Shown here one piece after another: positions 1-7,689 of a stretch of DNA of 18,319 nucleotides (position 1 is the first letter of the stretch; each line of letters begins with the position of its first letter). Under the pieces are notes generated by a model. That model was not told where the DNA came from, made no database searches, and saw nothing but the letters and a program-made list of their open reading frames with translations. Made by a program: the position numbers and the translations under genes. Source of the DNA: JBBDYH01 sp040901795 (GTDB lineage: Bacteria > Planctomycetota > Planctomycetia > Pirellulales > JALHPA01); assembly GCA_040901795.1 (NCBI GenBank), contig JBBDYH010000113.1, positions 1-18,319 of the forward strand, in the 5' to 3' direction.

Positions 1-147
1 ATGATGCAGGTGATGAAAGACATCGGCGGCGTCGAGCTGCCCGAGTCGCTGGTCAAGTTCGCCGGCGACGGCGACAAAATCGTCAAAGACATGGAGCTGC
101 CCGACGACGTCGTCGTTCGCAACGGTGCGGGGTCCGCGGCCAAATAA
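1..147 (+). CDS. C-terminal end of an unidentified protein (5' truncated by window edge)
   Basis: Frame 1 is open from the first base to a TAA at 145-147 and gives 48 residues. The stretch is charged and hydrophilic, with an IGGVELPESL-like segment followed by several Asp/Lys pairs, and it ends in GAGSAAK. The first codon happens to be ATG, but nothing shows that it is the real start. The body of the gene most likely lies upstream of the window. A strong terminator follows 42 bases later, which fits the end of a transcription unit. The tail vaguely recalls the ends of SPFH/flotillin-type proteins, but I cannot support that call and give no function. Confidence 0.65.
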   Translation: MMQVMKDIGGVELPESLVKFAGDGDKIVKDMELPDDVVVRNGAGSAAK

Positions 148-189
148 ACTCGGCGAAAAACTCAGATCCGCAGGACCGCCACGAAATAG

Positions 190-214
190 CCCCGGCCGGA
201 AGGCCGGGGTTTTT
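190..214 (+). terminator. Rho-independent terminator
   Basis: An 8-bp perfect GC stem (CCCCGGCC at 190-197, GGCCGGGG at 202-209) closes a GGAA tetraloop and runs directly into TTTTT at 210-214. It lies 42 bases after the stop of the first gene and should end its transcript. The same 20-base hairpin, without the T tract, occurs inverted at 7690-7709, so the stem may be a mobile hairpin put to use as a terminator. Confidence 0.85.
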
Positions 215-216
215 CA

Positions 217-264
217 TTGGGGCTGAAGGCCCCAAACTCGAAAGCCCGGGCCAACGGCCCGGGT
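217..264. repeat. Two further GC-rich hairpins after the terminator
   Basis: TTGGGGC (217-223) pairs with GCCCCAA (229-235) around a 5-base loop. CCCGGGCC (245-252) pairs with GGCCCGGG (256-263) around AAC. With the terminator stem this makes three hairpins in about 75 bases and no coding potential. They look like REP-type intergenic repeats. Confidence 0.6.
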
Positions 265-373
265 ACTGAGCGCAAATGACGTGGTCAAGGTCATCCCAAC
301 CGAGCTGACCAGCGCCTTCCGCCGGTGATGATCGCCAACGGCGCACATTTCTTGAACTGGCACAGCAATCCAC

Positions 374-403
374 TTGACAGCGGTGCCACATTTATGGTAT
401 ACA
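374..403 (+). promoter_or_regulatory. Sigma-70-like promoter upstream of DUF1593 gene
   Basis: TTGACA at 374-379 and TATACA at 398-403 are separated by 18 bases. GTGCCA at 383-388 lies inside the spacer. The site at 12924-12953 has the same boxes, the same 18-base spacer and GTGCCA at the same offset. The similarity suggests a shared regulator or a duplicated promoter. Confidence 0.6.
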
Positions 404-718
404 TGCGATCACAAAACGCCCCCCTGCTATGCGCAGCATACTAGAAAAGCGATTTCCTCCCACTCCTGCACTCCTGGCTTCCTTAGAGCGTTCCCCGTGA
501 TCTTCGTGCCCCTGTGGTTCATCCCTATGGCTTGCCGCCACTGCCCATCACTTCACTCTCCCGATTTATTTCCCATACCACCACAGAAAACATAACGGAG
601 GTGAAAAACGAAAAGTCGCGCGTCTTGATCGCGGAGGCCCTCCGGCCAAATGCAAATCGTACAATGCCTTACGCCGATCCCAGCGCCAAACGACCAGCCG
701 ACTTTTTCAGCCAAAGTG

Positions 719-756
719 TAAGTAATGCGCACGATATTCGCGCGGTACAAAAACAA
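719..756 (+). repeat. Dispersed ~38-base sequence, copy A
   Basis: Begins TAAGTAATGCGC and ends TACAAAAACAA. It matches 13405-13439 at nearly every position apart from one 3-base indel and a few substitutions. In one frame both copies read SNA..I.A.QKQ; in another both open with ATG and read MR...RYKN. Whether it is coding, a repeat or an RNA element is not settled. Confidence 0.6.
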
Positions 757-772
757 AAACCCGCCACCGCCC

Positions 773-2146
773 ATGCATAACGCAATCATCCTTGCCCTGC
801 TGATCTTCTCGCTCACCGTCATCGGCCGACAAACCGCAGCCGCCGAAAAACCGCGGCTGATGGTGCTCACCGACATCGGCGGCGACCCGGACGACCAGCA
901 GTCGCTGATCCGGCTGTTGCTGTACGCCAACGAGTTCGACATCGAAGGGCTGATCGCGACCGCGTCGGGAACGCCGGGCGAATTGAAGCAGGCGATCACG
1001 CGGCCTGATCTGATCCGCGAGATTGTCCAGGCTTTCGGCAAAGTCCGCGGCAACCTGGCGAAACACACGGAAGGATATCCGGAGGCGGCCACATTGCTTG
1101 AGCGGATCAAACCCGGTAATCGCCAACGCGGGCAGGACTTCGTCGGCCAAGGTCACGACACCGACGGCTCTCGATCGATCATTGACGCCGCGGACCGCGA
1201 CGACGCGCGGCCGCTCAACATCGTCATCTGGGGCGGGCAAACCGACTTCGCGCAAGCGCTCTGGCGCGTGCGGGAAAATCGTGGCGGCGATGGCCTGAGG
1301 AAGTTTCTGGCGCGTATCCGCGTGTACGACATCGACGACCAGGATCGCATCCAACCGTGGATCTTCGAGAACTTCCCCGATTTGTTCTATGTGCTCGCCA
1401 AAAGCTCGCCGGGCGCGGACAAGCGCACCGGCGCGTATCGCGGGATGTACCTGGGCGGCGACGAGTCACTCACCAGCCGCAACTGGGTTGATACGCACGT
1501 GCGCAAGGATCACGGTCCGCTAGGCGCCCTCTACCCGACCGAAACCTGGACCGCGCCCAACCTGCACTCGACGCTCAAAGAGGGCGACACGCCGTCGTGG
1601 TTTTACTTCTTGCCGACCGGCCTTGGCGACCCGGCGCATCCGGATTGGGGTGGCTGGGGCGGGCGATTCAAGCACGTGCGTGCCGGCCTATGGCGCGACG
1701 ACAAGGATACCGTCGGCGACACGAACGACGCACGCGCGACGGTCTGGCGCTGGCGGCCCGCCTTTCAGTCCGATTTCCAAGCGCGAATGGACTGGTGCAT
1801 CAAACCGTTCGACGAGGCTAACCATCCGCCGGCGCCGGTGCTCAACGGCGAGAAAGGGATGGGTGCAGTAGAGGTCAAAGCGAAGCCAGGTCAGCCGGTG
1901 CAACTGAGTGCGGCAGGTTCGTCGGATCCGGATGACGATCAAATATCGTATCAATGGTGGATTTATCCCGAAGCCAGCAACTACAGTCGCGATGTGCCGA
2001 TCGAAAACGCTTCCGATCCGGTCGCCTCAATCACACCGCCGCCGGACGCTGCCGGCAAAACCCTGCATGTGATCCTCGAAGTCCGCGACGACGGAGCTCC
2101 TGTGCTCACGCGCTACCGCCGTGCGATCATCAAAGTGTCTGAGTAG
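773..2146 (+). CDS. Secreted DUF1593 (nucleoside-hydrolase-like) protein
   Basis: A 457-residue protein of the DUF1593 family (Sde0182-like, annotated in places as cellulose-binding). I chose ATG 773 over ATG 725 because it opens directly into a signal peptide: hydrophobic residues 4-18, then a TAAA-E cleavage region near residue 24. The mature N-terminus carries the Asp cluster TDIGGDPDDQQS (Asp34, 38, 40, 41), the type used by nucleoside hydrolases to bind Ca2+ and ribose. From about residue 350 there is an Ig-like C-terminal domain (GSSDPDDDQISYQWW and following). The family is usually exported and may act on a glycan or glycoside; the substrate is unknown. There is no clear ribosome site before either ATG. 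The TAG stop is the first three bases of a REP-like repeat, so that repeat may have set the end of the gene. Confidence 0.9.
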   Translation: MHNAIILALLIFSLTVIGRQTAAAEKPRLMVLTDIGGDPDDQQSLIRLLLYANEFDIEGLIATASGTPGELKQAITRPDLIREIVQAFGKVRGNLAKHTEGYPEAATLLERIKPGNRQRGQDFVGQGHDTDGSRSIIDAADRDDARPLNIVIWGGQTDFAQALWRVRENRGGDGLRKFLARIRVYDIDDQDRIQPWIFENFPDLFYVLAKSSPGADKRTGAYRGMYLGGDESLTSRNWVDTHVRKDHGPLGALYPTETWTAPNLHSTLKEGDTPSWFYFLPTGLGDPAHPDWGGWGGRFKHVRAGLWRDDKDTVGDTNDARATVWRWRPAFQSDFQARMDWCIKPFDEANHPPAPVLNGEKGMGAVEVKAKPGQPVQLSAAGSSDPDDDQISYQWWIYPEASNYSRDVPIENASDPVASITPPPDAAGKTLHVILEVRDDGAPVLTRYRRAIIKVSE

Positions 2147-2226
2147 GGTGGGCTGTGCCCACCAGGCGCGTCATCGACGCGACGATGGCAGAACGCTCCT
2201 TACGTCGGTGGGCAGAGCCCACCCTA
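2144..2226. repeat. REP-like inverted pair between DUF1593 and helicase genes
   Basis: Two 20-base arms (2144-2163 and 2207-2226) are reverse complements with one mismatch, around a 43-base centre. Each arm is itself a hairpin: GGTGGGC and GCCCACC around a 3-base TGT or AGA loop. The TAGGGTGGGC...GCCCACC motif resembles short intergenic repeats common in planctomycetes and cyanobacteria. The left arm supplies the stop codon of the upstream gene. Confidence 0.8.
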
Positions 2227-2232
2227 CGGCTA

Positions 2233-2238
2233 TATACT
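2233..2238 (+). promoter_or_regulatory. Candidate -10 box for leaderless helicase mRNA
   Basis: TATACT at 2233-2238 ends six bases before the helicase ATG at 2245, so a start set by this box would fall on or next to the ATG. There is no Shine-Dalgarno sequence before the ATG. No clear -35 is visible, because that position lies in the REP arm. Confidence 0.3.
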
Positions 2239-2244
2239 GACATC

Positions 2245-5200
2245 ATGCCTCTCACCGGTTTTCATCCCACGATTCAGCGTTGGTTCTCGCTTCGCTTTGG
2301 CGAACCCACCGAGCCGCAGCAGCATGGCTGGCCGCGCATCCGCGGCGGCAATCACACGCTGATTTCCGCCCCGACGGGTACGGGCAAGACGCTGGCCGCA
2401 TATTTGTCTGCCATCGACAGCCTCGCGCGGCAAGGTTCGCGGCTGGCCGACGAAACGAGCGTCTTGTACGTGTCGCCGCTGAGGGCGCTCAGCAACGACG
2501 TGCAGAAAAACCTGCAAGGGCCGCTGGGGGAATTGGCCGAGCTCGATCCAAATCTGCCGGCGATTCGCGTGCTGGTGCGCACCGGCGACACGCCGCAACG
2601 CGAGCGCGCGGCGATGAAGCGCAAGCCGCCGCACATCCTGGTAACCACGCCGGAGTCGCTGTACATCCTGCTCACCAGCGTCGGCGGCCGCGACATGCTG
2701 CGAACGGTCAAGACCGTGATCGTCGATGAGATCCACGCTTTGGCCCGCGATAAGCGCGGCTCGCACCTGGCGCTGTCGCTAGAACGTCTGGAGGAGTTGA
2801 CCGGTCCGGTCCAACGCATCGGCCTGTCGGCAACTCAAAAACCGCTCAGCGAAGTCGCGAACTTTCTCGTCGGGGTCGACCGGGAATGCGTGCTGGTCGA
2901 CGTGGGGCATCGCCGCGAGATGGACGTGGCAATCGAAGTCCCCCCCTCGCCGTTGGAGACGGTCTGTTCGCACGAGCAGTGGGACGAAATTTACACTCGG
3001 GTCAGTGAGCTGATCCTGGCGCATCGCACGACACTGGTCTTCGTGAACACGCGCAAGATGGCCGAGCGTGTCACCGCGCGGCTCAGCGACACGCTCGGCG
3101 AGGAGCTGGTCACGTGCCATCACAGCAGCCTCTCGCGCGAGCGGCGGCTGGATGCGGAGAGCCGCCTGAAGGAAGGCCGATTGCGGGCGCTGGTCGCGAC
3201 CGCGTCGCTGGAGCTGGGGATCGACATTGGCGATGTCGACCTGGTAATTCAACTCGGAGCGACGCGGTCGATCGCCACTTTTCTCCAGCGCGTCGGCCGT
3301 TCCGGCCACGCCGTGCGACGCATTCCCAAGGGGCGGCTGTTCCCGCTAACCATCGATGAGCTGGTCGAAGCGGCGGCGCTGTTGCGCGCGGCGGCAAACG
3401 GCGAGCTCGACCGCACACCCCAGCCGCGCGCCCCGCTCGACATCCTGGCGCAGCAAGTTGTGGCGGAGTGCGTCGCAGCCGGCGAGCAGGGCTGGAGCGA
3501 GGACTCTCTGTTCGCCCTGTTCCGCCGCGCCTGGCCGTATCAAGAGCTGGCGCGCAGCGATTTCGATGCGGTCATCCAATTGCACTCGCAAGGCCGACAC
3601 GGACTGTTGCATCGCGACGGCGTCGGCAAGCGCATTATGGCACGCAAGCGCGCCCGAATCACGGCAATCACCGGAGGCGGCGCTATTCCCGACGTGGCCG
3701 ATTACCGAGTCCTGCAGGATCCCGAAGGGACTTTCGTCGGCACGCTCAATGAGGACTTCGCTGTCGAAGCCAACGTCGGCGATATCTTCCAGCTTGGTAA
3801 CACGTCATGGCGAATTCTGAAAGTTGAGCGCGGCGCCGTGCGCGTGGCTGATGCACAAGGACAGCCTCCCTCGATTCCGTTTTGGCTCGGCGAAGGACCG
3901 TCGCGGACCGCCGAGCTTTCGGCGGGTATTGCCAATGTCCGGGAAGATTGCGCCGACCCGCGAGTACTGGAACAAGAGATCGGTCTCGCTTCAGAAGCAG
4001 CGGCACAAATCGCCGAGTACCTCAACGACGGCCGGCGAGTCCTCGGAACCGTCCCCACGCAGAAGCGCGTGGTGATCGAGCGATTTTTCGACGAAAGCGG
4101 CGGCATGCAGATGGTCCTGCACGCTCCCTTTGGCGGGCGGATCAACCGCGCCTGGGGCCTGGCTCTGCGCAAGCGGTTCTGCCGCGGATTCGGTTTCGAG
4201 CTGCAAGCCGCCGCTAATGAAGAGGCCATCATCATCTCGCTTGGTCTGCAGCACAGCTTTCCCTTGGCGGAGGTGTTCGATTATTTGCACCCAGACACGG
4301 TCAAAGAACTGCTGACGCAGGCGATTCTCGACCAGCCGATGTTCGAATCGCGCTGGCGCTGGAACGCCACACGCTCGCTTGTGCTTGAGCGCTATCAAAA
4401 TGGCAAGCCGGTTCCGCCGCCGATCCTCCGCATGCGGGCCGGCGACCTGCTCGCGGCCGCCTTTCCCGCAGCGGTCGCCTGCCCCGAGACGATGCCGCCG
4501 GGTGATTTGCCCATCCCGATGGAGCAGCCGCTGGTCCGGCAGACGATTGACGACTGCCTGACCGAATCGACCGACATCGCCGGGCTGATTGAAGTGCTCA
4601 AGGGCCTGCGAGGCGGCTCGATTGAGCGCGTGTCGATCGATACTCCCGAGCCTTCGGCGTTTGCCCGCGGCATTCTTTCGTCGGAGCTGTACACGTTTCT
4701 CGACGACGCACCGCTCGAAGAGCGGCGAACGCAGGCGGTCCTGTCGCGGCGAGCGCTCGACAATCGCTCGCTCGACAGCCTGGGTGCTTTGGACCCTGCG
4801 GCGGTCGAACGTGTGCGTGAAGAGGCCTGGCCGCAGCCGGAGAACGCCGAGGAAGTCCACGAAGCACTCTTGTGGATCGGTTTTGTCACCGACGAGGAAG
4901 CCATCGAATGGGCGGACTGGTTGGCGGTTTTGTCCGGTCAAAACCGCCTGACGCACGTGGACGGCCGTTGGTTCGCCGTCGATGGGCCGACCGAACCGAA
5001 GCAGATCCTGCTCGGCAGGCTCGAAGCGCTCGGCCCGGTTGCCGAAGACGATCCGCGCATCGCATTGACAACCATTGTGCCGCATGTGCCACTGCTCGCC
5101 GCGAGCAGTGCCGCGACGCTCCTAGCCGAGCTGGAGCGTGACGGCGCTGTGCTCCGCACGCGGCTCGACGGGCGTAGCGTCTGGTGCGAACGCCGGCTGC

Positions 5201-6232
5201 TCGCCCGAATCCAGCGTTACACGCTCGAGCGGCTGCGCCGCGAGATTGAACCAGTCACCGCCAGCGAGTTCCTGCAATTCCTCGCCTGCTGGCAGCATGT
5301 CGACGAGGACTTTCGGCTGGACGGCCCGCGCGGCGTCGCAGAGGCGTTGCAGCAGCTCGCCGGCTTCGAAATTCCGGCGAAGGCCTGGGAACACCACGTG
5401 CTGGCGCGCCGGGTGCGCGATTATCGCCGTGAATGGCTCGACGAGCTGACGTTGTCTGGCGAATTCGCCTGGGGACGACTGTGGGGGGGGGGNNNNNNNN
5501 NNCGCCCGCGCGGTGCGCGTTACGCCGCTGAGCTTTGTTGCGCACGACGATCTGGATACCTGGCTGGGCCTGACGCAACCGCCGACGACGGACGAACTGA
5601 GCGGTCCGGCGGACGACGTCCTCCATGCGCTATCGACCCGCGGCGCCATGTTCACACAACATCTCGCCAAAGCAGCCGATCTGCCGCCGGCGTACGTGGA
5701 CATGGGTCTGGCCGAGCTCTTGGCGCACGGGCTCGTAACGTGCGACTCGTTCGCCTCGCTACGGCAACTGATCACACCCCCCTCGCGCCGTCGCCGCGCG
5801 CCGCGGTCCGTCGGCCGCTGGAGCTGCTTCCGCGCGCCGGCCGCTGTGCCACTGCTCGCCGCGAGCAGTGCTGCGGATGTATCCGCTAACCTCGCGCACG
5901 AGCTCATCGCCCGCCTGCTTCTCCGCCGCACCGGTGTCGTTTTCCGCCGGACGCTACTCCGCGAACGCATCCCTATTACCTGGTCGGCGCTGGTGCGCAT
6001 TTACCGCCGGATGGAGCTTCGTGGCGAAGTCCGCGGCGGTCGCTTTGTCGCCGGATTCGCGGGCGAACAGTTTGCCCTTTCCGAGGCCGTCGAGCTTCTC
6101 CGCCGCTTGCGCCGTGAAGGCCCTCGCGCTCCGGTCTCGGTCATTTCCGCCGACCCGCTCAACTTTCAAGGCATTCTCACGCCAGAGCCGAGGATCTCAC
6201 CCGCGATTCGGCAGGAAGTCTTGGTCGGATGA
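2245..6232 (+). CDS. lhr: Lhr-type ATP-dependent DNA/RNA helicase (frame broken at assembly gap)
   Basis: A large superfamily-2 helicase of the full-length Lhr family, which acts in nucleic-acid repair and unwinding in the cytoplasm. From ATG 2245 the motifs are in order: Walker A APTGTGKT (residues 42-49), Walker B DEIH (161-164), motif III SAT (195-197), motif V ATASLELGIDIGDVD, and motif VI QRVGRSGH (348-355). The Lhr-specific winged-helix/beta-barrel and long C-terminal region follow. Frame 1 runs to a run of ten G at 5483-5492, then N at 5493-5502. Past the gap the family sequence (RVTPLSFVAHDDLDTWLGL through FVAGFAGEQFALSEAV and ILTPEPR) continues in frame 2, to TGA 6230-6232. The product is therefore about 1,330 residues, somewhat shorter than E. 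coli Lhr. I chose 2245 over 2155 because the extra residues of the longer form are encoded by the REP-like repeat. Two copies of a 27-base hairpin lie inside the gene. Confidence 0.92.
5085..5111. repeat. 27-base hairpin repeat inside lhr, copy 1
   Basis: Identical over 27 bases to 5845-5871. It contains CACTGCTCG and CGAGCAGTG around CCG, a 9-bp hairpin. It encodes VPLLAASSA in frame 1. The TGCCACTGCT...AGCAGTG shape resembles an abundant planctomycete intergenic hairpin. Confidence 0.75.
5493..5502. other. Assembly gap (10 N) inside lhr
   Basis: Ten N follow a run of ten G. The reading frame moves from frame 1 before the gap to frame 2 after it, while the protein stays that of one family. 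The true gap length is therefore not 10, or the G run is miscalled. The break is technical and is no evidence for a pseudogene. Confidence 0.9.
5845..5871. repeat. 27-base hairpin repeat inside lhr, copy 2
   Basis: Exact copy of 5085-5111, 760 bases downstream, again encoding VPLLAASSA. The spacing is 3n+1, yet both copies are read in the same phase of their own frame. This independently supports the frame slip at the N gap. Confidence 0.75.
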
Positions 6233-6246
6233 CTCGGACGTCCAAC

Positions 6247-6788
6247 ATGGCAGATGTCCAACGAGTCAGTAACCGCATGGACGATATTACAATCCAAGAC
6301 TTGCTCGACACAATTGATGCAGCCCCCAAAGGGGCCTTGCCTCAGTCCCATATCAAGAGCGGCAAACCTGATATTACGTCTTCGTTACCGCCAACAGGGA
6401 CGGCTGCGTTCAGCTAGCTCGATGCTTTCTTGAGGCCGCTCTGCAAGCAATCGACTCAGACCAAATAAGTCACCCTTTTCCAGTTGAAGGGCGCTTAACG
6501 CAAGTCATTGAACAGCCTGGCGACTTCGCCATCCGGTGGATTCAGCGGGCCGAAATCGTTCCAATACCAGAAAAGGTCATTAAAGCGCAACGACGAAAGA
6601 GTTGGCAAAGGGATCGGACATTCCTTCTAGGATTGTCCAGTGCACGCTTGGCCTTTCCACTGGCAGTAGGCAATTTGGCATCGGTGGTGCGTTCTCGCTG
6701 GACATCGAAGCCGATGCGGCGTCGCAACGGGCGCGGCGGCGGCTGCATCAGTTGCCGAATCGCGCGGATTACCTCGATAAACTGCTGA
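6247..6788 (+). pseudogene. Small unidentified gene with a one-base frameshift
   Basis: From ATG 6247 frame 1 reads plausible protein (MADVQRVSNRMDDITIQDLL and on to SGKPD) and then stops at 6417. Around 6370-6375 frame 3 takes over smoothly (YYVFVTANRDGCVQLARCFL, then RLTQVIEQPGDFAIRW and EKVIKAQRRKSW) and stays open to TGA 6786-6788. One missing T in GATATTAC (GATTATTAC expected) would join SGKPD to YYVFV. The part after about 6640 is antisense to the ORF6N gene, so the original end was probably earlier. ATG 6229 would overlap the lhr stop as ATGA, which suggests the gene once followed lhr directly. I do not recognise the family. A sequencing or assembly error is as likely as a real mutation. 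Confidence 0.5.
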
Positions 6789-7270
6789 TCGTGGTGGCCC
6801 AGATGTTTTTCGACTTCGTCGAGCCGGCCCGCTAGTTCGGCGTTGAAGGCGAGAATGCTGCGAAGCCGCACGAAGGCGCGCATAATTTCGATGTTGACGG
6901 CCACGGCCCGGCCGCTGCGGAGCACGCTCGACAGCATGGCTATACCTTGTTCGGTAAAAGCAAACGGCGCGTAGCGGGGGTCGCGATGCTTCTGTGAACC
7001 GGTCACAAATTGTGACCGGTTCAACGGATCGCCTTTTAAGGTCACATTTTGTGACCTCAAAGCCGCAAACTCTTGCGCCGTAAGGCGAAACGCAAATTCA
7101 GCGGGGAAGCGATTCTTATTTCGTTGGACGGCCTGAACCAGCGCTTTAGTTGTCACGCCGTACAAGCGGGCCAGATCGAAGTCCAGCAAAACCTTGTGAC
7201 CGCGGATCACGAGAATCGATTGCTCGATAGTTTCCGCGGGAACGAGTGACTGGGATTGCTTCTTGGCCAT
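6542..7270 (-). CDS. ORF6N domain-containing protein
   Basis: A 242-residue protein from ATG 7270. Residues 14-102 match the ORF6N (KilA-N-related) domain: TIEQSILVIRGHKVLLDFDLARLYGV, the NKNRFPAEFAFRLT segment, then AFTEQGIAMLSSVLRS at 104-119. A short helical region (about 140-175) follows. Stand-alone ORF6N proteins are common in bacterial accessory regions. In phages the domain is found in antirepressors, and DNA binding is presumed. Family members usually end shortly after the RRRIGF motif (residues 183-188). Here about 50 more residues run antisense into the frameshifted gene at 6247-6788, so the tail looks like run-on. The longer frame back to 7525 lacks domain support. There is no clear ribosome site. 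Residues 72-92 are encoded by two strong palindromes. Confidence 0.85.
   Translation of the reverse strand: MAKKQSQSLVPAETIEQSILVIRGHKVLLDFDLARLYGVTTKALVQAVQRNKNRFPAEFAFRLTAQEFAALRSQNVTLKGDPLNRSQFVTGSQKHRDPRYAPFAFTEQGIAMLSSVLRSGRAVAVNIEIMRAFVRLRSILAFNAELAGRLDEVEKHLGHHDQQFIEVIRAIRQLMQPPPRPLRRRIGFDVQRERTTDAKLPTASGKAKRALDNPRRNVRSLCQLFRRCALMTFSGIGTISAR
6995..7057. repeat. Two palindromes inside the ORF6N gene
   Basis: A perfect 29-base palindrome at 6995-7023 has 14-base arms (TGAACCGGTCACAA and its complement) around one A. A 19-base palindrome at 7039-7057 has arms AGGTCACA and TGTGACCT around TTT. Both share GGTCACA...TGTGACC. On the coding strand they encode the near-duplicate peptides SQNVT and SQFVT, 13 codons apart. 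Confidence 0.8.
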
Positions 7271-7510
7271 TGAGTCTTTGTCGAAACTTGCCCGCCTTCC
7301 GCAAGAACGCTGCGAAAATCGCCTCGCATCTACGGCCGAATGATGAGCTCGATCGCAACAGCTTACTGGTTGTCGCGGGACTTTTACAGAGAAATGCCAA
7401 GCCCAGACGTTATCAAGCTTCGAGGCACCAAAGGGATTGGCCGCGAATGGATTGCCAATGGACGCAAATAGAGTGCGTCGGCTCCACCGGAAAATGTTTG
7501 AAACTGATTC

Positions 7511-7583
7511 ACAGCAGGAAACCAAGGAAACGAAGGCAGACTATCGGCGAAAACAGCCCTTCGTTTGCTTCGCGTCCTTCTGT
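7511..7583. repeat. Imperfect inverted repeat with GAAGG-type arms
   Basis: Arm 7511-7536 (ending GGAAACGAAGG) matches the complement of 7558-7583 (CCTTCGTTTGC...CCTTCTGT) at 21 of 26 positions, around a 21-base centre. Sequences of this CCTTCGTTTCCTT type recur beside small accessory genes in many bacteria, as I recall them. Confidence 0.6.
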
Positions 7584-7689
7584 TCAAAACTTCTCGTCAA
7601 AAAGCAAGATTCTACGCATTTGTGAGGCGGAGGTTCCGAAGTGGAGTGCCGGTCTTCGGACCTTTGAACACATTGAGCGCGGTCGTTAA

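Larger units (their letters stand above)
265..772. other. Gene-poor leader region before the DUF1593 gene
   Basis: No convincing gene is present in these ~500 bases. They hold a sigma-70-like promoter (374-403), an isolated perfect Shine-Dalgarno-like GGAGGTGA (597-604) with no well-spaced start codon, and one copy of a ~38-base dispersed sequence (719-756). An in-frame open stretch from GTG 601 to TAA 780 (59 codons) overlaps the DUF1593 start by 8 bases. It could be a leader peptide coupled to that gene, but its start has no proper ribosome site. If transcription starts near 410, the DUF1593 mRNA has a leader of about 360 bases. Confidence 0.5.

Noticed and set aside
3991..5085. Minus-strand open frame of 364 codons inside lhr
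   Set aside because: Shadow of a GC-rich gene: arginine- and histidine-rich translation, no family resemblance, and lhr is certain on the other strand.
2155..5889. One long frame read straight through the N gap
   Set aside because: The part after 5502 does not match the Lhr family; the family sequence continues in frame 2 to 6232. The part before 2245 is encoded by the REP-like repeat.
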